DNA of 64,000 nt from assembly GCA_012729765.1 (NCBI GenBank), contig JAAYCM010000088.1, positions 1 to 64,000 of the forward strand, written 5' to 3'. The notes beneath the pieces are model-generated. The model saw nothing but the letters and a program-made list of their open reading frames with translations, was not told where the DNA came from and ran no database searches. This stretch comes from Chloroflexota bacterium (lineage in GTDB: Bacteria > Chloroflexota > Anaerolineae > Aggregatilineales > Aggregatilineaceae). Positions 14,409 to 23,947 of this stretch are shown in pieces; the first letter of the stretch is position 1, and each line of letters opens with the position of its first letter. A program made the position numbers and the translations under genes.

Positions 14409-15590
14409 ATGATCCGGACCTACCGCTACCGGCTGTATCCGACCGAGGCGCAAGCACGGGCGCTGGATTTCCTGCTGTGGCAGGGGCGCACGCTCTACAA
14501 CGCTGCGCTGGAACAGCGCATCACGGTCTACCGCGAGACAGGCCAGGGCGTGAGCTACCCGCAGCAGTGGGCGTACTTCCGTGACCTGCGCCACGCCAAT
14601 CCTGAGACGCTCGGCCAACTCAATGCGACCAGTGTCCAGCAGCTGCTCCGTCGCCTGGACAAAGCCTTCCGCGCCTTCTTCAGCCGCCTGAGGGCGGGTG
14701 AGACGCCGGGCTTTCCGCGCTTCAAAGGGCGTGACCGCTTCCATAGCCTGGAATACCGGCACGGCGACGGCTGCAAGCTGCGATTTGACCCCCGTAACCG
14801 CACCCTGTTCTACATCCAGAACGTGGGCGAGATCAAGGTCAAGTACCACCGCCCTGTTCCTGACGAGGCCGAGATCAGGCATGTGGTTATCAAACGCCGG
14901 GCGCATCGCTGGTACGTCTGCCTGATGCTGGCACTGCCCGACCCAGTTGTCCCTCTGCACACTGGTCCGGTAGTCGGGATCGACATGGGACTGGTGCACC
15001 TGCTGGCGCTCAGCGACGGCTCGACCGTCGAGAACCCGCGCTGGCTGCGGCACAGCCTCGCCCAATTGCGCGTTGCCCAGCGCCGCCTGGCTCGCAGACA
15101 GAAGGGCAGCGCCCGCCGCCGCAAAGCCGCCGCGCAGGTCGCCCGCCTGCATGAGCGTGTGACGAACCAACGCCGCGATTTCTGGCACAAACTCACGCGC
15201 CAACTGGCCGAGACCTACTCGCTGATTGCCCTCGAAGACCTCACGCTCGCCTTCCTGACCACCAACCACCACCTCGCCCTCAGCGCGCATGACGCGGGGC
15301 TGGCCGAGTTCCAACAACTGCTGGCGTACAAAGCGGAAGAAGCTGGTACGCAAGTCGTGACTGTGAACCCCGCCTATACCTCGCAGGCGTGCTCCGAGTG
15401 TGGCATGGTGGTCAGGAAGGATTTGAGCGTGCGCGTACATGTTTGTCCCAACTGCGGCCTCACGCTGGACCGCGACGTGAATGCCGCCCGCAATATCCTG
15501 AAGTTAGGGGTTTACCCGGCCCGGACGGGGCCGCCAGAGCGTAACGTGGCCGGCTGCGGCGCGCGTGCTCTGGGAAGCTCCCCGTTTTAG
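14409..15590 (+). CDS. tnpB: TnpB RNA-guided nuclease of an IS200/IS605-type element
   Basis: A 393-residue OrfB/TnpB protein. The ATG at 14409 gives the family N-terminus MIRTYRYRLYPT; a TTG at 14397 is in frame. The helix-turn-helix region is followed by a split RuvC nuclease with all three acidic residues: D192 (GIDMGL), E276 (ALEDLTL) and D356 (DRDVNAARN). The four-cysteine zinc finger CSEC/CPNC is at about 328-348. TnpB enzymes use a right-end-derived omega RNA to cut DNA beside a short transposon-adjacent motif, which helps element retention. There is no TnpA transposase gene on either side, so the element cannot move by itself. The gene is intact with no frameshift, implying recent arrival or selection. 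Confidence 0.9.
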   Translation: MIRTYRYRLYPTEAQARALDFLLWQGRTLYNAALEQRITVYRETGQGVSYPQQWAYFRDLRHANPETLGQLNATSVQQLLRRLDKAFRAFFSRLRAGETPGFPRFKGRDRFHSLEYRHGDGCKLRFDPRNRTLFYIQNVGEIKVKYHRPVPDEAEIRHVVIKRRAHRWYVCLMLALPDPVVPLHTGPVVGIDMGLVHLLALSDGSTVENPRWLRHSLAQLRVAQRRLARRQKGSARRRKAAAQVARLHERVTNQRRDFWHKLTRQLAETYSLIALEDLTLAFLTTNHHLALSAHDAGLAEFQQLLAYKAEEAGTQVVTVNPAYTSQACSECGMVVRKDLSVRVHVCPNCGLTLDRDVNAARNILKLGVYPARTGPPERNVAGCGARALGSSPF

Positions 15591-15597
15591 CGGGGAG
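15578..15597 (+). ncRNA. Right-end hairpin, likely 3' end of the tnpB omega RNA
   Basis: CTCCCCG (15578-15584), loop TTTTAG, CGGGGAG (15591-15597) is a perfect stem spanning the tnpB stop codon. In characterised TnpB systems the guide RNA scaffold overlaps the 3' end of tnpB and runs into the right end, so this stem is the likely scaffold terminus. The scaffold limits upstream and the guide downstream cannot be fixed by eye. Confidence 0.45.
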
Positions 15598-16123
15598 AGT
15601 CGTCATAAAAATAAGCCGAGCCTGGTAGGGTCGACTTACACGACGAAGATTTTCAAATGGGCGTTTACAAGTAGCCTGAAGTCAGGGCCATCGAAACGTT
15701 GCCACAATTATACTACCAATTTTCGCCATGCAAATACCCAACCATAGGCGTTTCAAAAAAAATTATCATAAAAATTAGGGGCGTACATGGCCCAGATGGC
15801 CTAGCTTTGTATGGGACAGGGGGCGACTTTTTCGGCAATAGCAGCACCGCAGCCTTATAGTCGATTTGAAAGTGCGCCCTATGGGCGGCACGCAGGCGGG
15901 CCCCAGACGGAAATCCCGCGTGAAAAGCTAGCGAAGAAGCGAAAAATGGTTTATAATGGCCACTTGAACGGATGTTCTTATTCTTCGGCTGCACGGCCTG
16001 TTTTGCGGCAGGCCCGGCAGGCTAAGATTGACAGACTGTTCATCTATCCTCTACACTACGCTCCGCTGGGCTTCAGCGAGAACAATGTAAGCGCTACACA
16101 CGACGAATAAAGGCGAAACGACA
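15598..16123 (+). other. Intergenic region between tnpB and gyrA
   Basis: A 526-base AT-richer stretch with no convincing gene. It holds the undefined right boundary of the tnpB element and the gyrA leader. A perfect TATAAT lies at 15952-15957 without a good -35 partner; transcription from it would give a leader of about 160 bases. AAAGG precedes the gyrA ATG by about 12 bases. An open frame at 15811-16110 has no ribosome-binding site or family signal and is not called. Confidence 0.5.
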
Positions 16124-18601
16124 ATGGAAGTCGGCTTGGTCAGACCGCGAGATATTAACGAAGAGCTTCAGGACTCGTACCTGGACTACGCGATGAGCGT
16201 GATCGTGGCGCGCGCGCTGCCCGACGCCCGCGACGGCCTGAAACCCGTGCATCGCCGCATCCTGTACGCGATGTACGATATGGGGGTGCGGGCCGGCTCA
16301 GCCTACAAGAAGAGTGCGCGTATCGTGGGCGAGGTGCTCGGCAAGTATCACCCGCACGGCGATATGGCGGTCTACGAGGCGATGGTCCGCATGGCGCAGG
16401 ACTTCTCGATGCGCTATCTGCTGGTCGATGGGCAGGGCAACTTTGGCAGCATCGACGGCGACTCGGCGGCGGCCATGCGCTATACCGAGGCGCGGATGGC
16501 CGACCTGGGCATCGATCTGCTGGCCGACATCGACCGCGACACCGTCGAATTCAGCGAGAACTTTGACGGCACGCTGCTGGAGCCGGACGTGCTCCCGTCG
16601 GCGTTCCCCAACCTGCTGGTCAACGGCGCGTCGGGGATCGCAGTCGGCATGTCGACCAGCATCCCGCCGCACAACCTGGGCGAGGTGTGCGACGCACTGG
16701 TGTATATGCTCCAGAATTGGGAGGCGCTGGACGATATCGGCGTGCCGGACCTGATGCAGTTCGTCAAGGGGCCAGATTTCCCGACCGGCGGCGTGGTCTA
16801 TACCGTCGATAACGGCTCCGGCGAAGACCAACTGCGCGCCGCCTACGCGACCGGGCGCGGCAAGGTCAAGATTCGCGCCAAGGCGCACATCGAAGACCTG
16901 GGGCGCGGGCGCAGCCGCATCATCATCAGCGAGATTCCGTTCCAGACGAACAAGACGACCCTGATCGAGCGCATTGCGGACCTGGCGCGCGCCGGGCGGA
17001 TCGAGGGGATTGCCGATCTGCGCGACGAAAGCGACCGGACCGGGCTGCGCGTTGTGATCGACGTCACGCGCGCGGCAGACGCGGTCGAGGTGCTGGCCGA
17101 CCTTTTCAAGTACACGCCGCTCGAAAGCACGTTCAGCATCATCACCCTGGCGTTGGTCGATGGCGAGCCGCGGATGCTCGGCCTCAAGCAGGCGCTCAAG
17201 GTCTATCTGGAGCACCGGCTCGAAGTCGTGCGACGGCGCAGCGAGTTTGATCTCAAGCGGGCGCGTGAGCGGGCGCATATTCTGGAAGGGCTGCTGATCG
17301 CGCTCGACAACCTGGACGAAGCAATCGACATTATCCGCCGCTCGCGCACGGTCGATACGGCCCATGCCAACCTGCGCAAGCGGTTCAAGCTCTCCGACGA
17401 GCAGGCCGACGCCATCCTGCAAATGCAGCTCCGGCGGCTGGCCGCGCTGGAACGGCGCAAGCTGGAAGACGAATACAAAGAGAAGCGCGAACTGATCAAG
17501 ATGCTCGAAGCGCTGCTGAAAAGCCCGCAAATGATGCGGGTCGAGGTGGCGCGCGAGCTGAAGGCGATCCGCGACCGTTACGCCGATCCGCGCCGGACGG
17601 TGATCATCAGCGGGCCGACGAGCAGCGTCCAGGCCAGCGACTTTTTGGGGCCGCAGGAAGATACCTGGGTTACGCTCACCAGCAGCGGCCTGCTGAGCCG
17701 CACCTATGAGGACAGTGCCCCGCGTGTGACCACCGAAGTGAAGGACGCGCCGGCGGCGATGCTGGCGAGCAACACCACGCACACGCTTTATCTTTTCACC
17801 GAAACCGGGCACGCGGCGACGGTTCCGGCCAAGCTGCTGCCGCGCTCGGAGAATCTGGAGCAGGGCGTGCCCTATCCGACGCTCAGCCCGCTGACGAACG
17901 AGGACATAATCGCTTCGGTGCTGAGCGTTTCGCCGGGGATCGATACCGGCTACCTGGTGATGATCACCGCCCAGGGCGAGGTCAAGCGGCTGCGGATGCA
18001 GGACCTGCCGGGCCTCTCGGCCAACGTCCTCAAGGTGATGGATGTCGAAGCGGACGACCAGTTGATCTGGGTCGGCTATGTGGGCGACGAGAGCGAGGTA
18101 ATCCTGGTGACGTACCAGGGGCAGGCGATCCGCTTCAAGGTGCGCGAGGTGCGCCCGACCGGGATGGGTGCGGGCGGGATGCGCGCGATCAAACTGCTCG
18201 GTCAGCGCGACCGCGTGGTCGGGGCAGGCATCGTGGACGAGAGCGCGGCGGTGTGGGTCTGCACCGAGACGGGCGTTGCCAAGTCGTCCCCGGTCAAGGA
18301 ATATCCAACCCAGGGGCGCGGCGGCCAGGGCGTGATCACGATCAAGCTGCCGACGGACGCGGGCGGGCTGGCCGTGGCGACGGTCGGGCGGCTGGACGAC
18401 AATATCGTGCTGGTGACGGACAAGGGCAAGGCGAAGTACATGCGCGTCGGCCTCGCGCCACAGGTCAAGCGCGCCGCCAAGGGTGATTATGTGATCTCGC
18501 TGCGGGCCAAGGAGTCGGTGGTGCGCGTCGTCCGGCTCGAAGACCGGCTGGAACCGCTCGAAGGGTCCAACGGTAACGGCGGCAGCGGCGAAGCGCGGTA
18601 A
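16124..18601 (+). CDS. gyrA: DNA gyrase subunit A (type IIA topoisomerase A subunit)
   Basis: An 825-residue DNA-cleaving subunit of a type IIA topoisomerase. The catalytic tyrosine is Y120 in [11 protein letters not shown], within a conserved winged-helix region, and a C-terminal six-bladed propeller (about 500-810) wraps DNA. In the quinolone-determining loop, [10 protein letters not shown] has Met81 and Glu85 where E. coli GyrA has Ser83 and Asp87. The canonical GyrA box (QRRGGKG), expected in the first propeller blade, is not recognisable there; a similar PTQGRGGQG occurs in the fifth blade. It could therefore be a gyrase with a displaced or degenerate box, or a topoisomerase IV-like A subunit. 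gyrB/parE is not adjacent. A strong terminator follows. Confidence 0.88.
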   Translation: MEVGLVRPRDINEELQDSYLDYAMSVIVARALPDARDGLKPVHRRILYAMYDMGVRAGSAYKKSARIVGEVLGKYHPHGDMAVYEAMVRMAQDFSMRYLLVDGQGNFGSIDGDSAAAMRYTEARMADLGIDLLADIDRDTVEFSENFDGTLLEPDVLPSAFPNLLVNGASGIAVGMSTSIPPHNLGEVCDALVYMLQNWEALDDIGVPDLMQFVKGPDFPTGGVVYTVDNGSGEDQLRAAYATGRGKVKIRAKAHIEDLGRGRSRIIISEIPFQTNKTTLIERIADLARAGRIEGIADLRDESDRTGLRVVIDVTRAADAVEVLADLFKYTPLESTFSIITLALVDGEPRMLGLKQALKVYLEHRLEVVRRRSEFDLKRARERAHILEGLLIALDNLDEAIDIIRRSRTVDTAHANLRKRFKLSDEQADAILQMQLRRLAALERRKLEDEYKEKRELIKMLEALLKSPQMMRVEVARELKAIRDRYADPRRTVIISGPTSSVQASDFLGPQEDTWVTLTSSGLLSRTYEDSAPRVTTEVKDAPAAMLASNTTHTLYLFTETGHAATVPAKLLPRSENLEQGVPYPTLSPLTNEDIIASVLSVSPGIDTGYLVMITAQGEVKRLRMQDLPGLSANVLKVMDVEADDQLIWVGYVGDESEVILVTYQGQAIRFKVREVRPTGMGAGGMRAIKLLGQRDRVVGAGIVDESAAVWVCTETGVAKSSPVKEYPTQGRGGQGVITIKLPTDAGGLAVATVGRLDDNIVLVTDKGKAKYMRVGLAPQVKRAAKGDYVISLRAKESVVRVVRLEDRLEPLEGSNGNGGSGEAR

Positions 18602-18633
18602 TTTCCGCGTACCCTCTTACAACGCACATCCGG

Positions 18634-18670
18634 CAGGCGGTGAGTAGCAAACTCGCCGCCTGTTTTGCTT
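18634..18670 (+). terminator. Intrinsic terminator of gyrA
   Basis: CAGGCGGTGAGT and ACTCGCCGCCTG form a 12-base-pair stem (one G-U) at 18634-18662, followed by TTTTGCTT. It lies 32 bases after the gyrA stop. Confidence 0.8.
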
Positions 18671-18736
18671 GCAGGCGGCGGGCGAACGCGGCACAATCGG
18701 GTCTTTGCCTGCACAGACTGCCACGAGGCCCACGGC

Positions 18737-20248
18737 TTGACGACTTCAGGCGATAGCTCCCCCCCGCCGGGCGTGCGGCGCGATCTGACCGCGCTGCTCA
18801 GCCGGTCGGGCACGTATGCGCTCAGCGACATGCTGAAGCAGGCGATCAACTTCCTGCTGCTGCCGCTGTATACCGTCTACCTGTCGCGGGCCGATTACGG
18901 CGTGCTCTCGATCGCGCTGGCGGCGGCGGCGGTGCTGGAAGTGATCTATGGGCTGGGGCTGCGCGGGGCGATCGGGCGGCTGTACTTCGACCAGCGCGGC
19001 GAAGCACAGGTGCGGGCCTTCCTGGGCACGCTGGCGACGTTTTTGGCCGGGTATGGGCTGGCGCTGACCGCGCTGCTGCTGGTGATCGGGCCGGTCGTGT
19101 GGCCGCGGCTGGGGCTGGACGAGGTCGCGTTCTCGCCCTATATCGTGCTGGTGCTGGTGATCGTGCTGTTGAACAACCTGGGGCTGGGATGGGTCTTGCC
19201 GCTGTATTACACGCGCGGGCAGGCGGTGCGCTATGCGGCCTACAGCCTGGCGGGTTTTCTGCTGGTGACGGGCGCGACGCTGATCCTGGTCGTGGGATTG
19301 GGGCAGGGCGCGGTCGGGGCGCTGTGGGGGCGGCTGATCGCGGCGCTGCTGATGCTCGGCCCGACGCTGTGGATCGTGGGGCGGAACGTGCGCCCGGCGC
19401 TGCACCGGGAGATGCTGGCTCCCGCGCTGGCCTACAGCCTGCCGCTGGTGCCGCACCTGATCTCGACCTGGGCGCTCAACTTTTCCGACCGGATCATCCT
19501 CGGCAATTTTGTCTCGATTGACGACGTGGGCCTGTATGCGGCGGGGTACCAGTTTGGGCTGGTGGTCAGCGTGCTGATCGCGGGCATCAACAACGCCTGG
19601 ACGCCGTGGTACTTCCGCACGCACACCGAAAACCGCCGCGAGCATGTCCCGGCCTTCGTGACCTACTTCGTGATCGTCACGGCGGCGCTGGCGCTGGGCG
19701 CGGCACTGCTGGCGCGTCCCGCCGTGCTGCTGATGACGGCTGAGGCGTATCACGGCGCGTGGGTGATCGTGCCGCTGGTGGCGCTCGGCTATTTTCTCAA
19801 TGGGGTATCGCTGCGCTTTCTGGACGTGCTGCTGCTGCACAAGCGCACCGGGATAGTGCCGCTGACGACGCTGGCTGCTGGAGCCGCGAATATCGGCTTC
19901 AACCTGGTGGTGATCCCGCAGGTGGGCCTGATCGGGGCGGCATATGGGACGGTGTTCGGCTATGCGGTGCGGCTGGCGCTGACGGCGTATTATGCGGCGC
20001 AGACCGGGCCGCTGCCGTTCGAGTGGGGGCGCATCGGGCGGGTGACGGCGCTCGCGGCGCTGGTCGCCGTGCCGGGCGTGGCGATCCGGCTGGAGCCGCT
20101 GGCGCTGGATGTGGCGCTGAAGCTCGGCCTGCTGGTGCTGTTCCCGCTGGCGCTGCTGATCACGCGCACGCTCAACGCGCATGAGCGGCAGGTGGTGCGG
20201 CGCGGTGTGCGGACTCTGGCGGGGCGGCTGCGCGGGGCGGTGTCATGA
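18737..20248 (+). CDS. Wzx-like polysaccharide flippase (MOP superfamily)
   Basis: A 503-residue integral membrane protein with about 12-14 predicted helices, of the O-antigen/teichoic-acid flippase type. It begins DLTALLSRSGTYALSDMLKQ, typical of this family, and has SYSLPLVPHL-like and DRIILGNF motifs in the middle. It would move lipid-linked oligosaccharide across the cytoplasmic membrane. The TTG at 18737 is chosen because ACGAGG sits 8 bases upstream; an in-frame TTG at 18665 lies inside the gyrA terminator and is unlikely. Its stop overlaps the next gene by four bases (ATGA), so the following glycosyltransferase is translationally coupled. It opens a cluster for a nonulosonic-acid-containing glycan. 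Confidence 0.8.
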   Translation: MTTSGDSSPPPGVRRDLTALLSRSGTYALSDMLKQAINFLLLPLYTVYLSRADYGVLSIALAAAAVLEVIYGLGLRGAIGRLYFDQRGEAQVRAFLGTLATFLAGYGLALTALLLVIGPVVWPRLGLDEVAFSPYIVLVLVIVLLNNLGLGWVLPLYYTRGQAVRYAAYSLAGFLLVTGATLILVVGLGQGAVGALWGRLIAALLMLGPTLWIVGRNVRPALHREMLAPALAYSLPLVPHLISTWALNFSDRIILGNFVSIDDVGLYAAGYQFGLVVSVLIAGINNAWTPWYFRTHTENRREHVPAFVTYFVIVTAALALGAALLARPAVLLMTAEAYHGAWVIVPLVALGYFLNGVSLRFLDVLLLHKRTGIVPLTTLAAGAANIGFNLVVIPQVGLIGAAYGTVFGYAVRLALTAYYAAQTGPLPFEWGRIGRVTALAALVAVPGVAIRLEPLALDVALKLGLLVLFPLALLITRTLNAHERQVVRRGVRTLAGRLRGAVS

Positions 20249-21984
20249 GCGGGCGGCTGGTGCTGTTCTCGGACGCGCGGCAGTTGGTGCGGCATACCCT
20301 CGAAGCCGGCGATCAGCTCGTGCCGCTGCGCGACGATGCTCACGACGATCTGCCCGCCGACCTGCGGGCGCGTGTGGTCCCGCTGCCCGATCTCGGCGTG
20401 CTGCAAGCCGAAGCACTGGCGCTGGCCTTCGACACGGCGCGCGATATCGTGGCGCGTCTGGATGACGATCCCGCGTGGCGCGCGCTGCTGCGCTACCGGG
20501 AATATGACCTGCGCCCGATGGCGATCAAGAACGTGTTTTTCGCGCTGGAAGACGCGGCGCGCCTCTACCGGATCGCGCAGGTGGCGAGCGCGCTGCCGGA
20601 GATGTCCGCGCGGCTGCTGGATTCCGATCCGGCGGTTGGGCGGGCGGTGCGGGCGGCCCTGCCGGGGGCAAGCGCGCAGGCGGATTACCGGCAGGAAGCG
20701 CGGCAGGCGGCGCGGCAGCGGCTTAGCCCGGTGGGACGCTTCGCCCGCGACCGCTGGCGCGCATGGCGAGGGCAGAATCCACCCACGAGCCACGACCGGC
20801 CCGTGATCGCGTTCCTGGATGCGCCGCACCGTGCGCGGATCATGGCGCGGACGCTGGGCCGGCTGGCCGCCGATCATCCGGTGCATATCGCCCGGCTCGG
20901 CACGTGGGACTGGCCCGCCGATCTGCCGCTGCGCCCCGCCGCGAGCTATGCCTGGGACGCCTGTATGCCGCCGGGGGCCGGAGCGCGGATCGCGCGGCAC
21001 GTGCTCGGCACGCGGGCGCGGACCGATCCGGCGCGGTTTGGGCTGGCGCAGATCGCGTGGCTGCCGCCGGGACTGTTGGGGACGCTGCGCTATGACGACA
21101 TGCAGCGTTACGCGAATATGATCGAGGCGCTCGAAGGACTGGCGCATGCGCAGCGCCCGGCGCTGTGGATCACGCTCGAAGACCTGTTCGCGTTTGGCAA
21201 GTGCGCAGCGGCGGTCGGAGAGCGCGGCGGCATCCCGACGCTGAATGTGCAGCACGGGATCATCGGCGCGTATCCCTACCGGACCGGGATCGACGTGGTG
21301 GGCACGTTCGCCGCCTTTGGCGAAGCCAGCCGCGAGACGCTGATCGCGCGGGGCGCGGACCCGGCGCGAATTGTCGTGACCGGGCCGGTGCGCTATGATG
21401 ATATTCTCGAACTCCAGCCGGATCGTGATGCGCTGCTGCGCGGAGCCAGGCTCGATCCGGCGCGGCCTGTCGTACTGTTCGCGTCGCAGCCAGCCCGGCG
21501 CCTGATCACGCCAGGCATCAAGCGCACGGCGCTGCGGGCGCTGCTGGCGGCGGCGGAGCAGGTGGGCGCGCAGGTCGTGATCAAGGCGCACCCGCTCGAA
21601 GACGATCCGGCGCTGGAAGGATACGGGGTGCCGGTCGTGCGCGGGCAGCTTTACGAGTGGCTGCTGGCGTGCGACGTGCTGGCGACGATCTCTTCGACGG
21701 TGGTCTACGAGGCGGCGCTGGCGGAGCGTCCCGCGCTGGCGCTCGAATGGTCGGGTAATCCGGACGTGGGCGAGTATGTGGCGCACGGGATCGCGCTGTT
21801 ACCGGGGCAGCCGGAGCAGGTCGGGGAAGCGCTCCGGCGGCTGCTGCATGACGGGCCAACGCGCGCGGCGCTGCTGGCGGCGCAGCGTGCATTTGTGGCC
21901 CGGCACCTGGCGGGAAATGATGGCAAAGCATCAGAACGATTAGCGGCAGTAGCGAAACAACTTATGGGAGTACAAAGTGGTTAA
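20245..21984 (+). CDS. GT-B glycosyltransferase-like capsule/glycan protein
   Basis: A 579-residue protein. The first 300 residues are poorly conserved to my eye and rich in Arg/Ala. The C-terminal 300 residues look like a GT-B fold related to UDP-GlcNAc 2-epimerase-like and CDP-glycerol/polysialyl transferases. Key motifs are NVQHGIIGAYPYRTG, VVTGPVRYDD, QVVIKAHPLEDD and the nucleotide-binding end ATISSTVVYEAALAERP. A role in building or transferring a nonulosonic-acid glycan is inferred from the flanking flippase and the CMP-sugar and synthase genes. Overlaps of 4 bases with the flippase and 8 bases with the next gene indicate one operon. Donor and acceptor are unknown. Confidence 0.6.
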   Translation: MSGRLVLFSDARQLVRHTLEAGDQLVPLRDDAHDDLPADLRARVVPLPDLGVLQAEALALAFDTARDIVARLDDDPAWRALLRYREYDLRPMAIKNVFFALEDAARLYRIAQVASALPEMSARLLDSDPAVGRAVRAALPGASAQADYRQEARQAARQRLSPVGRFARDRWRAWRGQNPPTSHDRPVIAFLDAPHRARIMARTLGRLAADHPVHIARLGTWDWPADLPLRPAASYAWDACMPPGAGARIARHVLGTRARTDPARFGLAQIAWLPPGLLGTLRYDDMQRYANMIEALEGLAHAQRPALWITLEDLFAFGKCAAAVGERGGIPTLNVQHGIIGAYPYRTGIDVVGTFAAFGEASRETLIARGADPARIVVTGPVRYDDILELQPDRDALLRGARLDPARPVVLFASQPARRLITPGIKRTALRALLAAAEQVGAQVVIKAHPLEDDPALEGYGVPVVRGQLYEWLLACDVLATISSTVVYEAALAERPALALEWSGNPDVGEYVAHGIALLPGQPEQVGEALRRLLHDGPTRAALLAAQRAFVARHLAGNDGKASERLAAVAKQLMGVQSG

Positions 21985-22270
21985 GTATCGCAATGGTATT
22001 GTGGCTTTTCTGGTGGCTGTGATTGTCGCCGCAATGCGACCGCAAGAATGGATTTTTCAGATCGTGTGTTTGATCGGGCTGATTATTGGCTCGCTGGCCT
22101 ACACCAATCCCGACCTGATGTGGGCGATGGCCGTGCGCGGCGACCGGATGCTGGGCTTCGAACACGAGGATAATCAGCCGCTCGACTGGCGCGTCCGCAG
22201 CACGCGGCTGGGGATCGCGCTGATGCTGTTGTCGTTCATCACGATCCTGTGGTCGGTGGGGACAGCCTGA
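21977..22270 (+). CDS. Small two-helix membrane protein in the glycan cluster
   Basis: A 97-residue protein with two hydrophobic stretches (about 8-45 and 76-95) separated by a charged loop (RGDRMLGFEHEDNQPLDWR). It starts with GTG at 21977, preceded by GGGAG, and overlaps the end of the glycosyltransferase gene. I do not recognise the family. Its tight placement between the glycosyltransferase and the CMP-sugar synthetase suggests it serves the same pathway, perhaps anchoring an enzyme at the membrane, but nothing in the sequence proves this. Confidence 0.6.
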   Translation: MVKYRNGIVAFLVAVIVAAMRPQEWIFQIVCLIGLIIGSLAYTNPDLMWAMAVRGDRMLGFEHEDNQPLDWRVRSTRLGIALMLLSFITILWSVGTA

Positions 22271-22294
22271 CCCGGCACATTCAGGGATGCGGTT

Positions 22295-23947
22295 ATGACA
22301 AAGGTGCTGGCGGTGGTTCCGGCGCGGGGCGGCTCGAAGGGCATCCCGCGTAAAAATGTGCGGCTGATGGCGGGCCAGCCGCTGCTGGCGTATGTGCTGC
22401 TCGCGCTGCAAAAGGCCGAAACGGTCGGGCGGGTGGTGGTTTCGACCGACGACGAAGAGATTCGCGCGGTCGCGCTGCGCTATGGCGCGGACGTGATCCA
22501 GCGCCCGCCGGAGCTGGCCGCCGATCATGTGACGCTCGACCCGGTGATCTATCATGCTGTGGAGCAGGTGGAAGCGGACGGTTACCGCCCGGACGTGGTG
22601 CTGACGATCCAGCCGACCTCGCCGCTGCTGAAGCCGGAGACGATCGATCGTGCCGTGCGGCTGCTGGTCGAATCCGGCGCGGAGACGGTGCTGTCGGTCG
22701 TCAATGAGACACACCTGGCCTGGACGACTGGCGCGGATGGCCGGGCGCTCCCGCTGTATGAGCAGCGCGTCAACCGCCAGCAGCTCCCGCAGCGGCTGCG
22801 CGAAACCGGGGGCGTGTTCGCCAGCCGCCGCGACATCGTGACCCCGGCGGGGCGGATCGGGCGGGATGTGCGCCTGCTGGAGCTGGACCCGATTGAAGGC
22901 CTGGATATCGACTCGGTGGCCGACTGGTGGGTCGCGGAGAAGGCGCTCAACCGGCGCAGGATCGTGTTTCGGGTGGACGGCAGCCGCGCGATCGGGTTGG
23001 GGCACGTCTACCGCGCGCTGACGCTGGCGGGGCACCTGCTCGACCACGAGCTGCTGTTCCTGATGCGCGACGATCACCCGCTGGGCGTGGAACTGGTGCG
23101 CGCGGCACACTACCCGCTGCAAACCTTTTCGGGCGACCCGGTCCAGGCCGTCGCGGCGGTGCACGCGGACATCGTGATCAATGATATCCTGGATACAGAG
23201 GCCGAATACATTCGCGCGCTGCGCGACCTGGGGCTGTTCGTGGTCAACTTCGAAGACCTGGGGCCGGGCAACCACGCCGCGCACCTGGTGATCAACGCGC
23301 TCTACAACCCGCGCTTCCCGGAGCGGCATATGGTGTGGGGGCCGCAGTACGTCGATCTGCGCGACGAGTTTTACAGCGCGCCGCTCAAGGTCGTGATGCC
23401 GGACGTGCGGCGCGTGCTGGTGACGTTCGGCGGGGCAGATCCGGCCAACCTGACCGAAAAAACGGTGCTGGCGCTGGCGGCGCTGCCCGGCACGTTCGAG
23501 GTACAGATCGTCCTGGGGTTGGCCTACGAGCCGCGCGCGGCGCTGCGGGCGCTGGTCGAGACGCTGGGGCCGCGCTTCGAGGTGCGCGAACAGGTGCGCG
23601 ACATGAGTCGCCGCATCCACGCCGCCGACCTGGTGATCACGTCGGCGGGGCGGACGGTGTACGAAGTGGCCGCGATCGGGACGCCCTGTATCGTGATGTG
23701 CCAGAACGCACGCGAGCAGCGGCACCTCTTCGCGCTGGCGGAAAATGGTTTTGTCAACCTGGGGCTGGGCGCGGATGTGCCGGATGATCTGCTGCGTGAG
23801 ACGCTGGCGCGCGTGATCGCGGATGCCGGACAGCGCCAGCAGATGAACCAGCGCATGCTGGCCGCCGATATTCGCGGGGGCACGGCGCGCGTGATCCGGC
23901 TGATAATGGACCAGTATCGAATATTTGAAAGCGAGCGGGAACGGTGA
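22295..23947 (+). CDS. CMP-nonulosonate synthetase fused to PseG-like UDP-sugar hydrolase
   Basis: A 550-residue two-domain protein. Residues 1-225 are a NeuA/PseF-type cytidylyltransferase: VVPARGGSKGIPRKN binds CTP, and LTIQPTSPLL and ETGGVF are also family motifs. It would activate a nine-carbon sugar as the CMP form. Residues 228-530 resemble PseG, the GT-B-fold hydrolase that releases UDP from the 2,4-diacetamido sugar precursor in pseudaminic-acid synthesis. The PseG catalytic histidine is present as H237 in GLGHVYR, and VTFGGADP and SAGRTVYE are nucleotide-binding motifs. Fusing the UDP-removal step to the later CMP-activation step places non-consecutive reactions on one chain, with NeuB acting between them. 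The stop overlaps the NeuB-like start (GTGA). The earlier dehydratase, aminotransferase and acetyltransferase genes are not in the window. Confidence 0.82.
   Translation: MTKVLAVVPARGGSKGIPRKNVRLMAGQPLLAYVLLALQKAETVGRVVVSTDDEEIRAVALRYGADVIQRPPELAADHVTLDPVIYHAVEQVEADGYRPDVVLTIQPTSPLLKPETIDRAVRLLVESGAETVLSVVNETHLAWTTGADGRALPLYEQRVNRQQLPQRLRETGGVFASRRDIVTPAGRIGRDVRLLELDPIEGLDIDSVADWWVAEKALNRRRIVFRVDGSRAIGLGHVYRALTLAGHLLDHELLFLMRDDHPLGVELVRAAHYPLQTFSGDPVQAVAAVHADIVINDILDTEAEYIRALRDLGLFVVNFEDLGPGNHAAHLVINALYNPRFPERHMVWGPQYVDLRDEFYSAPLKVVMPDVRRVLVTFGGADPANLTEKTVLALAALPGTFEVQIVLGLAYEPRAALRALVETLGPRFEVREQVRDMSRRIHAADLVITSAGRTVYEVAAIGTPCIVMCQNAREQRHLFALAENGFVNLGLGADVPDDLLRETLARVIADAGQRQQMNQRMLAADIRGGTARVIRLIMDQYRIFESERER

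Noticed and set aside
15811-16110. 99-codon plus-strand frame before gyrA
   Set aside because: No ribosome-binding site or family resemblance, and it covers the likely gyrA promoter and leader.
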